64,000 bases of DNA from an uncultured Gammaproteobacteria bacterium (GTDB taxonomy: Bacteria; Pseudomonadota; Gammaproteobacteria; HK1): NCBI GenBank assembly GCA_958295835.1, contig OY282378.1, forward strand, positions 2,497,001 to 2,561,000. The letters are read 5' to 3'. This document shows positions 26,206 to 35,146 of this stretch, one piece after another. The notes below the pieces were generated by a model. It worked only from the letters and a program-made list of their open reading frames with translations, did no database searches and was not told where the DNA came from. The stretch's first letter is position 1, and each line of letters begins with the position of its first letter. The position numbers were made by a program, and so were the translations under genes.

Positions 26206-26856
26206 TCAGCTCGCCTCCTGCTGCGCCTCGTGCTCTCGTTCGACGAGCGCGAGGACGACCGCGATCACCGCATCCATGCCCCCGGCGAGCCCGCCCGTGA
26301 CCCGGTACTTGCCGTTGACGATGACCGACGGGGTGCCCCGGATCCCGTAGCGCTGCTGCATCAGGACGGACTTGCGGACCATGGCTTCGACCGCGAACGA
26401 ATCCCAGGTGTTTTCGAATTCGGTCCGGTCAACGCCCTGCCGTTCGAAGAACGCGACGAGCGCCGCCCTGTCGGCGGTGGGTATGCGACGTTCGTGGATC
26501 TCCTCGAACAGTGCGCGGTGCGTCGTCTCGGAGACGCCGAGAAGCTCGGAAGTGTAGTACGCACGCGCATAGGGGACCCAGCTTTCGCGGAAGATCGCCG
26601 GCAACCGGCGGACCTCGACGTACTCGGGCTTGATCTGCTCGAACACCTCCATCAACGGAAGAAAGGTGTAACAGTGGGGGCAGGCGTACGAGAAGATCTC
26701 GACGACCTCGATCCGATCTCCGGTCTCGGTCAGTTGGGGCGGTTGCAGGACTTCGAATTTGCCCTCGACGTCGATCGCGCCGGATTGGGCGCCGGCCGGT
26801 GACGCGGCGGCAATCCATACGATCGCGACGAGACGGCACAGCCATCGGTTCATCAT
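26206..26856 (-). CDS. dsbA: Periplasmic thiol:disulfide oxidoreductase DsbA
   Basis: 216-residue DsbA with a signal peptide (residues 1-23, ending SPAGAQ). The active site is CPHC at residues 59-62 in IFSYACPHCYTF, and the cis-Pro loop is GIRGTPSVIVNG. It introduces disulfides into exported proteins. GGAGG precedes two adjacent ATGs. Downstream of cytochrome c4 on the same strand, with engB divergent beyond it, an order I recall from Pseudomonas-type genomes. It could also serve the cysteine-rich bufferin precursors, but that is only a thought. Confidence 0.93.
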   Translation of the reverse strand: MMNRWLCRLVAIVWIAAASPAGAQSGAIDVEGKFEVLQPPQLTETGDRIEVVEIFSYACPHCYTFLPLMEVFEQIKPEYVEVRRLPAIFRESWVPYARAYYTSELLGVSETTHRALFEEIHERRIPTADRAALVAFFERQGVDRTEFENTWDSFAVEAMVRKSVLMQQRYGIRGTPSVIVNGKYRVTGGLAGGMDAVIAVVLALVEREHEAQQEAS

Positions 26857-26960
26857 CGGTGCCTCCGGTTCGGCGGTGGCCGGCCCGCGGAACGAATCGG
26901 GCGGGGTGAAGGGTCGGACCAGTCGGCGGAGGAAAGTTCTCCCGGCCGCGCCCGGGCGGG

Positions 26961-27563
26961 CTAATGCAGTCCCGCGATGTACTCGCTGACCGCCTGCACC
27001 TCTCCCGGGGTGAGGTAGCGTACCGCGTCGGCCATCATTCCGTTCGGATCGTTCGCCCGACCCCCGGTGCGCCAGTCATCGAGCTGTTTCGCGGTGTAGA
27101 CCGCATACTGGCCGGCCAGGCGAGGGAATCCCGCCGGTCCGTTGCCGGCGCCTCGGGGGCCGTGGCATGCGATGCACGCCGGCACCCCCGATTCCATGTT
27201 GCCGCCGCGGTAGATGCGCTCACCGAGCGCGTGCAGCGCCTCGCTCGCGAACCCGCCGGTGCTCGACTGGACCGCGTAGTAGGCCGCGATGTCGTCGACG
27301 TCCTGATCGGACAGTCCCGCGATCATCGGCGCCATCAGTGCGTTGCTGCGCGTCACCCCCGCCTTGAAGTCGTGGATCTGCTTCGCGGTGTACCCGGCGT
27401 GCTGACCGGCGAGCTTCGGCCACTCCGGATTGACGCTGTTGCCGGCCGGCCCGTGGCAGCTCGCGCAGATCGCGGCCTTGGCCTCGCCCGCGGCCGGGTC
27501 GGCGGCGAGTACGTTGAACGAGACTGCCGCGCACAGCAGGACCGTGGCAAGACGTTGCTTCAA
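26961..27563 (-). CDS. Di-haem cytochrome c4
   Basis: 200-residue exported cytochrome with two class I haem domains: CASCH at 33-37 and CIACH at 130-134, each followed by the distal-Met regions NALMAPM and NGMMADAV. The signal peptide ends near VLAADP. The reading frame continues 29 codons upstream without signal-like sequence; the TTG at 27563 follows GGAGG by eight bases and starts the signal peptide directly. Cytochrome c4 carries electrons to terminal oxidases in the periplasm. A sigma70-type promoter lies about 80 bases upstream. Confidence 0.92.
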   Translation of the reverse strand: MKQRLATVLLCAAVSFNVLAADPAAGEAKAAICASCHGPAGNSVNPEWPKLAGQHAGYTAKQIHDFKAGVTRSNALMAPMIAGLSDQDVDDIAAYYAVQSSTGGFASEALHALGERIYRGGNMESGVPACIACHGPRGAGNGPAGFPRLAGQYAVYTAKQLDDWRTGGRANDPNGMMADAVRYLTPGEVQAVSEYIAGLH

Positions 27564-27640
27564 GGCCGATTCCTCCGGATGATTCCGAGAGACGGCTCGC
27601 CGCGGGCGAGCGTGGGACAGGGCTGCAAGACGAAGCCGGC

Positions 27641-27669
27641 TATATATCAACGCACGGAAACGGGGTCAA
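27641..27669 (-). promoter_or_regulatory. Sigma70-type promoter for cytochrome c4
   Basis: On the minus strand TTGACC (27669-27664) and TATATA (27646-27641) are separated by exactly 17 bases, in a region otherwise very G+C-rich. It points at the cytochrome c4 gene, with the start codon about 75 bases downstream. One mismatch in each hexamer from the consensus. Confidence 0.72.
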
Positions 27670-27867
27670 CTCGATCCCCGGAGCGCCCCGGATTGGTTGC
27701 ACCGGCGGCGGCAGGACCTGCCGGAGGCGCGCGCCTGCGCACCGGGCGGACCCGCCGATGGCGGCGTCGCGGGCATGGGCGGGGTCCGGCGCGTTCATGG
27801 CGCATCGTTCCTTGTCCCCTGATCCGGATGACGACGTTTCGGTTCGCACGCAGGAGTCCTCGCTTCC

Positions 27868-28536
27868 ATGGCCGACTACCGCCAAGCCCGATTTCTCACC
27901 AGCGTCGCGAGCATCCGCGGCCTCCCCCCGGACCGCGGTCGCGAGGTGGCGTTCGCGGGGCGGTCGAATGCCGGCAAGTCGAGCGCCATCAACGCGCTCA
28001 CCGGCCGGCGTGACCTCGCCCGCACGAGCCGGACCCCCGGACGGACCCGGCTCGTCAATTTCTTCGAGCTCGACGACGGACGCCGGCTCGTGGACCTGCC
28101 CGGCTACGGCTATGCCAAGGTGCCCCGCGCGATGAGCCGGGAGTGGGGCGCTCTCGTCCGCAAGTACCTGGAGTCGCGGAGATCGCTGGCCGGAGTGGTG
28201 GTGTTGATGGACATCCGCCACCCTCTGACCGAGCTCGACACCACTCTCCTCGACTGGTGCCGCGCGGCGGACCTTCCGGTCCTCGCGGTGCTCACCAAGG
28301 CCGACAAGCTCGCCCGGGGACGCCGTGCCGCCGCCTTGTCCGAGGTATGGGGGCGCCTCGCCCGGTACGGCGACGGGGTGCGTGCGATGGCGTTCTCCGC
28401 GACGAAGCAGATCGGGCGCCGGGAGCTCGCGCAATGTCTGGACGGCTGGCTCGAATGCGGCGCCGAGCCGGCGCCGTCCCGTCCGAAGGAAAACGCCCCG
28501 GCCGTTGAAGGGAAGGGAGTGGGCCGGGGCGAGTGA
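27868..28536 (+). CDS. engB: Ribosome biogenesis GTPase EngB (YsxC/YihA)
   Basis: 222-residue GTPase needed for 50S subunit maturation. G motifs: GRSNAGKSS (G1) near residue 31, the switch T in RTPGRTRLVNFF, DLPGYGYAKVP (G3), LTKADKL (G4) and FSATKQIG (G5). The C-terminus is extended by a short charged tail (SRPKENAPAVEG). It is divergent from cytochrome c4, as in several gammaproteobacteria. The start ATG is the first in frame and opens the conserved YRQARFLTS segment. Confidence 0.95.
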   Translation: MADYRQARFLTSVASIRGLPPDRGREVAFAGRSNAGKSSAINALTGRRDLARTSRTPGRTRLVNFFELDDGRRLVDLPGYGYAKVPRAMSREWGALVRKYLESRRSLAGVVVLMDIRHPLTELDTTLLDWCRAADLPVLAVLTKADKLARGRRAAALSEVWGRLARYGDGVRAMAFSATKQIGRRELAQCLDGWLECGAEPAPSRPKENAPAVEGKGVGRGE

Positions 28537-28762
28537 TCCCGGCGCGGATCACCGGGATCCATCCCGCCCGGGGAAGAGAGCGGGACCCACCAGCCGCGCT
28601 GACCCGAGGGAGTACGGTCGAAGCTCGTCGCCGTTGCCTTGAAGCCGTTGGAGCCGCGGCGGCGCGAGAGGCTCCTCGACCCCGGGCAATGGGAAGCAAA
28701 TCATGCACATGCGGGCCGATCGACCGGCCATGTGGCTGCCGATCGGCACCCGGTTGAACGGA

Positions 28763-28933
28763 ATCGACTGTAGATTATTTGTAACCTGTTGATTATAAAT
28801 GAATATATTGATAATGGACATATTTTGACAAGACTGTAAAAAGGCTGGTCCCGACGCGGAGTTACGGGCGTCGCAGCACTTTTGTCCACAGATTTATCCA
28901 CAGATGATGCGGACAGGGTCCACCGTATCCACA
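28763..28933. other. oriC: Candidate replication origin: A+T-rich element with DnaA boxes
   Basis: The 553-bp gap between engB and rpmE holds the only strongly A+T-rich stretch I see (28763-28855). Within it three GAT-led 13-mers start at 28773, 28791 and 28810, 18-19 bases apart. Just beyond lie three same-strand DnaA boxes: TTGTCCACA (28882-28890), the perfect TTATCCACA (28894-28902) and GTATCCACA (28925-28933). An unwinding element followed by clustered boxes is the bacterial oriC pattern. dnaA, dnaN and gidA are not in the window, so this remains a candidate; a regulated DnaA target is the alternative. The rest of the gap shows nothing. Confidence 0.5.
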
Positions 28934-29089
28934 ATGCCATGCGGATGGCGGTATCCGGTCGGATCGAACATGAAATCCGGCGTCCGGAAGCGGCATTCGA
29001 TGCGAAGCGGGTACTGCGTACCGTCTCCGTGCGGACGGCGGAGCCGCCTGGCGGTGAAGTCGGAAGAGGGGCGGCTCCCGGAATCGGAC

Positions 29090-29293
29090 TCAGGTCCGGG
29101 CGTACCTGCGCCTGAACTTGTCGACTCGGCCGGCGGTGTCCATGATCTTCTGCGTGCCGGTGTAGAACGGATGGCACTGCGAGCACACGTCGAGCTGAAG
29201 CTCACCCGTCAGGGTCGAGCGCGTCTTGAAGGTGTTTCCGCAGCTACAGGTCACGGTGACCTCGCCGTACTCGGGGTGGATGTCCTTTTTCAT
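29090..29293 (-). CDS. rpmE: 50S ribosomal protein L31 (zinc-binding form)
   Basis: 67-residue L31 of the C+ type: zinc cysteines in VTCSCGNTF and [12 protein letters not shown], then the conserved [20 protein letters not shown] frame nine codons longer exists, but the ATG at 29293 matches family length and start (MKKDIHPEY). It stands alone between the candidate origin and ubiD. C+ L31 serves as a zinc reserve replaced under zinc starvation; no zinc-free paralogue is seen here. Confidence 0.96.
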   Translation of the reverse strand: MKKDIHPEYGEVTVTCSCGNTFKTRSTLTGELQLDVCSQCHPFYTGTQKIMDTAGRVDKFRRRYART

Positions 29294-29586
29294 GGCTTCG
29301 CTCTCGCGACCGCTCTGCAATCAGGGGCGGCGGAGTCTATCCCGGATGTCGAACAGGATCGAGACTGACTCCGTCCGGATTCGTCGGGACCGTTTCGCAC
29401 CACGGCGCCGGCCCGCAGCGCAAGCCGGACCGGCGCGGCATCACCCGACAGGCGCGCGAATGATCGCGCCGATGCGACGCCGGGCGGCGCCGCCGGTCAA
29501 ACCGATCGACCGCGGCAGCGACCTTGCGCCGCGGATCCGCGCGGAGCTTCGAGGGTCGCGGGTCGGCATCCGATGAGCGGGGGCCG

Positions 29587-31056
29587 TCACCCGTCGATCC
29601 CCAGCGTATCCCAGATCGCGTCGATCCGGGATTTCACCTCCGGGCGCATCGCGATGGGCCGGCCCCACGAGCGGTCCGTCTCCCCGCGCCACTTCGAGGT
29701 GGCGTCGATCCCCATCTTGGAGCCGAGGCCGGGGATCGGGGAGGCGAAGTCCAGGTAGTCGATGGGCGATCGCTCGATGAAGGTGGTGTCGCGCGCGGGA
29801 TCGACCCGGGTGGACAGCGCCCAGATCACGTCCTTCCAGTCGCGGACGTCGATGTCGTCGTCGGTGACGATCACGAGCTTGGTGTACATGAACTGGCGCA
29901 GGAAGGACCACACGCCGAGCATCACGCGCTTGGCGTGGCCCGCGTACTGCTTGCGGATGCCGACGATCGCGACCCGGTACGAGCAGCCCTCGGGCGGCAG
30001 GTAGAAGTCCGTGATCTCGGGGAACTGCTTCCGGATGATGGGCACGAACACCTCGTTCAGTGCGACGCCCAGCACCGCCGGCTCGTCGGGGGGACGGCCG
30101 GTGTAGGTGCTGTGGTAGATCGGCGCCTCGCGGTGGTGGATGCGCGCGATGGTGAACACCGGGAAGCGTTCGACCTCGTTGTAGTAGCCGGTGTGGTCGC
30201 CGAAGGGACCCTCCGGCGCCTCGTCTTCGGGCGCGATGTGCCCTTCGAGCACGATCTCGGCGCTGGCCGGCGCCGGCAGCCCGTTCAGCCCGCCCTCGAC
30301 CAGCTCGGTGCGGGAGCCGCGCAGCAGTCCGGCGAATGCGAGCTCGGAGAGCGAGTCGGGGACCGGGGTGACCGCCGCGAGCATGGTGGCGGGGTCGGCG
30401 CCGAGCGCCACGGAGACCGGGAACGGCTCGCCGGGGCGCTCGCGCTGCCAGTCCCGGAAGTCGAGGGCGCCGCCGCGATGGGCGAGCCAGCGCATGATGA
30501 CCCGGTTCGGTCCGATGACCTGCTGGCGGTAGATCCCGAGGTTGACGCGGTCGCGGGAGGGTCCGCGGGTGATGACCAGCGCCCAGGTGATGAGCGGCCC
30601 GGCGTCGTCCGGCCAGCACGTCTGGATGGGAAAGCGGCCCAGATCGACGTCGCCGCCCGTCAGGGTCACCGCGTGCCACGGTGCGGACTTGACGGTGCGC
30701 GGCGCCATGTCCAGCACGCGCTTGAACGCCGGAAGCGACTTCCACGCGTCGCGCATCCCGCGGGGCGGGTCGGGCGCCTTGAGGAATGCGAGGAGCCGGC
30801 CGATCTCGCGCAGCGCATCGGTGGATTCAGCGCCCATCGCGAGCGCGACCCGCCGCGGCGTCCCGAACAGGTTCGCGAGCACCGGGACGTCGTGGTTCAC
30901 GGGGTGCTCGAACAGCAGCGCCGGTCCTGCCGCACGGAGGGTGCGATCGCATACCTCGGTGATCTCGAGGTACGGATCGACCGGCTCGGCGATGCGCTTG
31001 AGCTCCCCGCGCGCCTCCAGGGCCTCGAGGAACGAACGGAGGTCGCCGTACTTCAT
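29587..31056 (-). CDS. ubiD: UbiD-family prenylated-FMN decarboxylase (polyprenyl-4-hydroxybenzoate)
   Basis: 489-residue UbiD, normal length, using prenylated FMN to decarboxylate 3-polyprenyl-4-hydroxybenzoate in ubiquinone synthesis. Recognisable segments: [22 protein letters not shown] at the start, [13 protein letters not shown] and [16 protein letters not shown] in the flavin region, the conserved [15 protein letters not shown] with catalytic Glu, and [23 protein letters not shown] 31056 lies 20 bases after the xthA stop, so the two are probably co-transcribed. The flavin prenyltransferase ubiX is not nearby. Confidence 0.93.
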   Translation of the reverse strand: MKYGDLRSFLEALEARGELKRIAEPVDPYLEITEVCDRTLRAAGPALLFEHPVNHDVPVLANLFGTPRRVALAMGAESTDALREIGRLLAFLKAPDPPRGMRDAWKSLPAFKRVLDMAPRTVKSAPWHAVTLTGGDVDLGRFPIQTCWPDDAGPLITWALVITRGPSRDRVNLGIYRQQVIGPNRVIMRWLAHRGGALDFRDWQRERPGEPFPVSVALGADPATMLAAVTPVPDSLSELAFAGLLRGSRTELVEGGLNGLPAPASAEIVLEGHIAPEDEAPEGPFGDHTGYYNEVERFPVFTIARIHHREAPIYHSTYTGRPPDEPAVLGVALNEVFVPIIRKQFPEITDFYLPPEGCSYRVAIVGIRKQYAGHAKRVMLGVWSFLRQFMYTKLVIVTDDDIDVRDWKDVIWALSTRVDPARDTTFIERSPIDYLDFASPIPGLGSKMGIDATSKWRGETDRSWGRPIAMRPEVKSRIDAIWDTLGIDG

Positions 31057-31075
31057 CGCGGGGGGCGGCACCGCG

Positions 31076-31843
31076 TCAAAGGTCGAATTCCGCGACCACC
31101 GGGGCGTGGTCGGACGGCCGCTCCTTCGCGCGGGCGTCCCGGTCGATCCGGCATGACGTGCAGCGATGCGCGAGCCCGTCCGACGCCAGTATCAGATCGA
31201 TTCGCAGCCCGCGGTTGCGCCTGAACGCCGCGGCGCGGTAGTCCCACCAGGAGAACGAACGCTCCGGCTGCTCGAACCGGCGGAAGGTGTCGGCGAGCCC
31301 GAGCGCGGTGATGGCGCCGAGGGCGTCGCGCTCCGGGCCGCTGCACAGGATCGAATCCTTCCATTCCTCGGGGTCGTGCACGTCGCGGTCCTCGGGGGCG
31401 ATGTTGAAGTCGCCAGCCACCACGACGTGCTCGTGCTCCCTCAGCTCGGTGCGCAGGTGCCCGGTGACCTGGCGCAGCCACTCCAGCTTGTAGTCGTACT
31501 TCTCCGAGCCGACCGCCTGCCCGTTGACGACGTACAGGTTCACCACCCGCACCCCTGCGACGGTGGCGGCGATGGTGCGGCGCTGCTCGTCGGTGACGGG
31601 GGGGAACCGACGGATGACGCCGCCCGGAGGCTCGCGCGAGAGGATGGCGACGCCGTTGTAGGTCTTCTGGCCCGAGAACACCGCGTGGTAGCCGGCGCTG
31701 CGAAGCTCCTCCACCGGGAAGCGGTCGTCGGTGAGCTTCGTCTCCTGGAGCATGAGCACGTCGGGGCGATGCCCACCCAGCCAGTCGAGGACGTGCGGCA
31801 GCCGCACGTTGAGGGAATTGACGTTCCAGGTCGCGATTCGCAC
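31076..31843 (-). CDS. xthA: Exodeoxyribonuclease III
   Basis: 255-residue AP endonuclease/exonuclease. Catalytic segments in order: [16 protein letters not shown] (metal Glu), [34 protein letters not shown] (Asp/Asn), [18 protein letters not shown], and the terminal SDHAPVV (Asp-His). The frame extends far upstream, but the GTG at 31843, six bases after GGAG, opens exactly at the family start VRIATWN. Acts in base-excision repair after glycosylases such as Tag and the AlkA-like enzyme. Head of a likely xthA-ubiD unit. Confidence 0.93.
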   Translation of the reverse strand: MRIATWNVNSLNVRLPHVLDWLGGHRPDVLMLQETKLTDDRFPVEELRSAGYHAVFSGQKTYNGVAILSREPPGGVIRRFPPVTDEQRRTIAATVAGVRVVNLYVVNGQAVGSEKYDYKLEWLRQVTGHLRTELREHEHVVVAGDFNIAPEDRDVHDPEEWKDSILCSGPERDALGAITALGLADTFRRFEQPERSFSWWDYRAAAFRRNRGLRIDLILASDGLAHRCTSCRIDRDARAKERPSDHAPVVAEFDL

Positions 31844-32177
31844 CGCAGGCTCCTTCGTCCTCGCCTCGCAACCTCGTCGCGTCACGCCTTCGCCGACTTG
31901 CACGTCACCAGGGCCGAAAAGCGGGGACCCGGTCGAGTCGTGAAGCGATGGGGATGACGGAGCCCGGTCTGCGCCTGCATGGAACAGGATTGTGCCCCGT
32001 CCGTCTGCGGCGCTGGCCGGGGGGCGACCACGCCAGCGATCGCCGCTCGAAGATAACACTTCGTCTCGCCGAGGCGTGAGCCACGGGGCCGCGCGGATGG
32101 CGCCGATTCTCCGCCCGCGGGCCGGCCGCCGGGGACGGTACGGGATTGGAGCCGGACCGCGGCGGCCGGGCGGAAGG
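31844..32177. other. Intergenic region, no gene seen
   Basis: 334 bp between xthA and moeB, both on the minus strand. Its right edge has a 9-bp inverted repeat (CCGGCCGCC at 32122-32130, complement at 32161-32169, 30-base loop) nine bases past the moeB stop, which may end that transcript. Frames crossing the region are extensions or antisense and have no family signature. Confidence 0.5.
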
Positions 32178-32951
32178 TCACTCGCCCGGCCTGGCCGCCT
32201 CGTCGGCCGGCGTGCCGCACACCGGACAGTCGGGATCCTTGCCGAGCCTGAGCTCGCGCCACTCCATCTCCGCCGCATCGAGCGCGATGAGCCGTCCGGC
32301 GAGGGAGGCGCCGAAGCCCGCGATCAGCTTGATGGCCTCCGCCGCCTGCACGCTGCCGATGATGCCGAGCAGAGGGGCCAGCACCCCGACCAGCGCGCAG
32401 GGCTCTCCTTCCGCGCGTCCGTCCTCGCTGTACAGGCAGCGGTAGCACGGCGAGTCCGGGTCCCTGGGATCGAAGACCGCGATCTGTCCCTCCATGCGGA
32501 TGGCGGCGCCGGACACCAGCGGGGTCGCATGGCGCCAGCACGCCGCGTTCAGCGCGAACCGGCTCTCGAAGTTGTCGGTGGCGTCGACGACCACGGTGGC
32601 GGCCGCGACCTGCTCGTCGAGGTCGTCGTCGAGCGCCCAGTGCAATGGCGTCACCCGAATCTCGGGGTTGAGCGCGAGCAGGGTGTCCCGCGCGGATTCG
32701 ACCTTGTTGCGGCCGATGTCGGCGCTGCGATGGACGATCTGGCGCTGGAGGTTGGACAGCTCCACCACGTCGTAGTCGCTGAGCACGATGTGGCCCACCC
32801 CGGATGCGGCGAGATACATCGCCACCGGCGATCCGAGGCCGCCGAGCCCGACCACGAGCACCCGCGCGGCGTTCAGCCGCTCCTGGCCGCTCTCGCCGAT
32901 TTCGGAAAGCCGCATGTGGCGGCTGTAGCGTTCTGCAAGTCGTTCGTGCAT
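32178..32951 (-). CDS. moeB: HesA/MoeB/ThiF-family adenylyltransferase
   Basis: 257-residue E1-like enzyme that adenylates the C-terminal glycine of a ubiquitin-like sulfur carrier. The ATP site is VVGLGGLGSPVAMYLAASGVG near residue 33, with DYDVVELSNLQRQIVH next and VVDATDNFESRF further on. Zinc cysteines are paired as SPCYRC and DCPVC. The carrier (MoaD or ThiS) is not in the window, so MoeB versus ThiF is undecided; overall similarity favours MoeB. It lies 130 bp downstream of prmC on the same strand, as in many gammaproteobacteria. Confidence 0.88.
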   Translation of the reverse strand: MHERLAERYSRHMRLSEIGESGQERLNAARVLVVGLGGLGSPVAMYLAASGVGHIVLSDYDVVELSNLQRQIVHRSADIGRNKVESARDTLLALNPEIRVTPLHWALDDDLDEQVAAATVVVDATDNFESRFALNAACWRHATPLVSGAAIRMEGQIAVFDPRDPDSPCYRCLYSEDGRAEGEPCALVGVLAPLLGIIGSVQAAEAIKLIAGFGASLAGRLIALDAAEMEWRELRLGKDPDCPVCGTPADEAARPGE

Positions 32952-33081
32952 CAGGGGAATGACGGATCGATCCGTGCCGGGAACGCAGATTCGTCGGGAT
33001 ACGTTCGCGGGTCAAGCAAATGTCATCTCTTCCATATCGACGAGAAGTCATCATGGGCGATCACGAATCGCCGTAGCGCAA

Positions 33082-33963
33082 TCATCGCCCCGCCGGGACG
33101 CGCCGTCCCAGGGTCACGCGCTCGTTCCCCGCGAGATCGCGGATCGTCTCGATCGCTCCCAGCCCCGCGCGGGAGAGGAGGGCGCGCGCCGCCGGCCCCT
33201 GGTCGTGGCCGTGCTCCAGCACCAGCCAACCCCCATCCACCAACCGCGCCGGCCCATGGTGCGCGAGTGTCTCCAGCATGGCCAGCCCCCGTGGTCCGGC
33301 GACGAGCGCCGCCCGCGGCTCGAACCGGACGTCGCCGGTCAGGAGATGCGGATCGTGCTCGGCGACGTAGGGGGGATTCGACACGATGACGGACCAGCGG
33401 CGCGGCGCCAGCGCGGCGCAGGCGTCCGCCACGATGAACGAGACGTTGCCGGCGCCGAGCCGGACCGCGTTCGCCCGTGCGACCGCGACCGCGGCCGCCG
33501 AGTGGTCGGAACCGAGGACGAACGACCGGGGACGTTCCAGCGCAAGCGCCAGAGCGACCGTTCCGGCGCCGGTGCCGACGTCGGCGATGGTCGCGGCGCC
33601 ATCCTCCGCGACGACACCGAGGACGGCTTCGACGAGGTGCTCGGTTTCGGGGCGCGGGATGAGGGTGTCGGGGGTCACGGCGAGATCGAGCGACCAGAAC
33701 TCCCGGCGGCCCGTGATGTAGGCGATCGGCTCGCCGTCGCGCCTGCGTTCCACCAGGGCCTCGAAGCGGCGCGCGCGGGCGGGGTCGAGGGATGCGCCGG
33801 GGTGCGCGAGAAGCCGAGCACGGCTCCATTCGAGCGTTTGCGCGAGCAGGACCTCCGCATCGAGGCGCGGCGTCCCGCTCGTCGCTTCCAGCGCCGCACG
33901 GGCCTGGGCGAGCGTCCGGGAGACGGTGATCTCCGGGTTGTCGGCGGCCGGCGCCGTGCTCAT
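33082..33963 (-). CDS. prmC: Peptide chain release factor N5-glutamine methyltransferase
   Basis: 293-residue SAM-dependent methyltransferase that modifies the GGQ glutamine of release factors RF1/RF2. Marks: the N-terminal helical domain, REFWSLDLAVTPDTLIPRPETEHLVE, the SAM loop ADVGTGAGTVALALA, and the catalytic NPPYVAEHD. ATG 33963 overlaps the stop of the upstream dioxygenase gene (ATGA), so the two are coupled despite unrelated functions. prfA, its usual neighbour, is absent. Confidence 0.94.
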   Translation of the reverse strand: MSTAPAADNPEITVSRTLAQARAALEATSGTPRLDAEVLLAQTLEWSRARLLAHPGASLDPARARRFEALVERRRDGEPIAYITGRREFWSLDLAVTPDTLIPRPETEHLVEAVLGVVAEDGAATIADVGTGAGTVALALALERPRSFVLGSDHSAAAVAVARANAVRLGAGNVSFIVADACAALAPRRWSVIVSNPPYVAEHDPHLLTGDVRFEPRAALVAGPRGLAMLETLAHHGPARLVDGGWLVLEHGHDQGPAARALLSRAGLGAIETIRDLAGNERVTLGRRVPAGR

Positions 33964-34826
33964 GGCTCCTCGAGGGTCGGACCGGCTCCGGCCACGCGGG
34001 TCTGGCGCATCCGGCGGCGCCAGCGGTCGGCGTCGTAGCCCGCCCCGCGATGCAGCAGGCAGCGGTTGTCCCAGATCACCGTGTCGCCGGCCCGCCACCG
34101 GTGCGTGTACGTGTCCTCGGGCGCGGTCGCGCGCCGGAGCAGATCGTCGAGGAGCCTGCGGCTCTCGATCCCGGACCAGCCGACGATGGAGCGGGCATGG
34201 GAGCCGACGTAATAGCTCTTCAGGCCGTTCCTCGGGTTCTTCCGCACGAGCCTGTGCTCGATGGGGGGCAGGGAGGCGGCGTGGGCGGGGTCCACCGGGG
34301 CGACCTGGCTGCGGGAGAAGACGTAGTCGTGGATGACGTGGAGCGGGTCGATCGTCGCCTGCACGTCCGCGGGCAGCCCGGCGTAGGCGTTGCGCATGCT
34401 GGCGAAGCAGGTCCCGCCGCCTTCCCCCGGCACCTCGTAGGCATGGGTGATCGAGACGAAGGAGGGCACGCGCCGGAAGGAGGAGTCCGAGTGCCACATC
34501 TCGTTGCCGCGCTGGTAGCGGGTGCGGACGTGCGCGCTGTCCTGCCTGCTGCCGTCGTCGGCGACGTTGCCGACGGTGCCGAACCAGACCACCTTGCCGG
34601 TCTTGCCCAGAGTGACGTGCTCCGCCTCCGGCTCGCCCAGTCGGCGGGTGAACGCGAGATGGGCTTCGTCGGTCATCGGCTGCTCGGGAAAGCAGAGCAG
34701 GGAGTACGTGTCGATCGCCTCCCGGATCGCCTCCACGTCTTCGTCGGACAGCTCCGTCGTCAGGTCCAGGCCCTTGATCCGGGCGCCGAAGCCGGCATTC
34801 AGCGGTTCGACGTCGAGGTGGCTCAT
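33960..34826 (-). CDS. TauD/TfdA-family 2-oxoglutarate-dependent dioxygenase (second copy)
   Basis: 288-residue dioxygenase, only distantly like the one at 1755. Iron ligands: WHSDSSFRR for His/Asp and LLHRGAGYD after WDNR for the distal His; the C-terminal RMRQTRVAG carries the oxoglutarate-binding Arg. HSDSSFRRVPSF and GLKSYYVGSHARSIVGW resemble TfdA (aryloxyalkanoate) enzymes more than TauD, but the natural substrate is unknown. ATG 34826 follows CGGAGA; the long upstream frame is non-coding in look. It overlaps prmC by four bases. Confidence 0.86.
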   Translation of the reverse strand: MSHLDVEPLNAGFGARIKGLDLTTELSDEDVEAIREAIDTYSLLCFPEQPMTDEAHLAFTRRLGEPEAEHVTLGKTGKVVWFGTVGNVADDGSRQDSAHVRTRYQRGNEMWHSDSSFRRVPSFVSITHAYEVPGEGGGTCFASMRNAYAGLPADVQATIDPLHVIHDYVFSRSQVAPVDPAHAASLPPIEHRLVRKNPRNGLKSYYVGSHARSIVGWSGIESRRLLDDLLRRATAPEDTYTHRWRAGDTVIWDNRCLLHRGAGYDADRWRRRMRQTRVAGAGPTLEEP

Positions 34827-35146
34827 GCGATGTCTCCGAGGTTGATCGAGCTCGCGGCGTGTGGCCGGGTCCCGTTCCGGCGTCGCCGGAGCACGGAACG
34901 TCCGGCCTCGGCGACAAGATGCGATTTTCCCGGCATCATAATCCGGAGATCCTTTCCGCGACATGGCCGCGATACCGTCCTGCGTCATGGTGACGGATAC
35001 GGCGGGACGACGTCCGGGACCTTTCTCCCGCGGGGCCTCGCACCAGCCCGCCTGCATGCGGCGCCTCATGCCGGCAATGGGTGGCGGCCTCGGCGCCGAC
35101 CGGCGACGCCTCCGACCGCGGCCATGCTTCGCGCCACTCCTGATGG
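34827..35146. other. Divergent intergenic region, no gene seen
   Basis: 320 bp between the dioxygenase (minus) and the DMT-family exporter (plus). It should hold both promoters; a TATGAT is visible on the minus strand near 34937 but lacks a good -35. No repeat, RNA gene or coding signature recognised. Confidence 0.5.

Noticed and set aside
31844..32278. N-terminal extension of exonuclease III to 400 residues
   Set aside because: Arg/Pro-rich, not conserved in the family; GTG 31843 has a good ribosome site at the exact family start.
33082..34917. Single 611-codon protein joining a dioxygenase-region frame with PrmC
   Set aside because: The upstream half is out of frame with the real dioxygenase; PrmC has its own ATG overlapping the dioxygenase stop.
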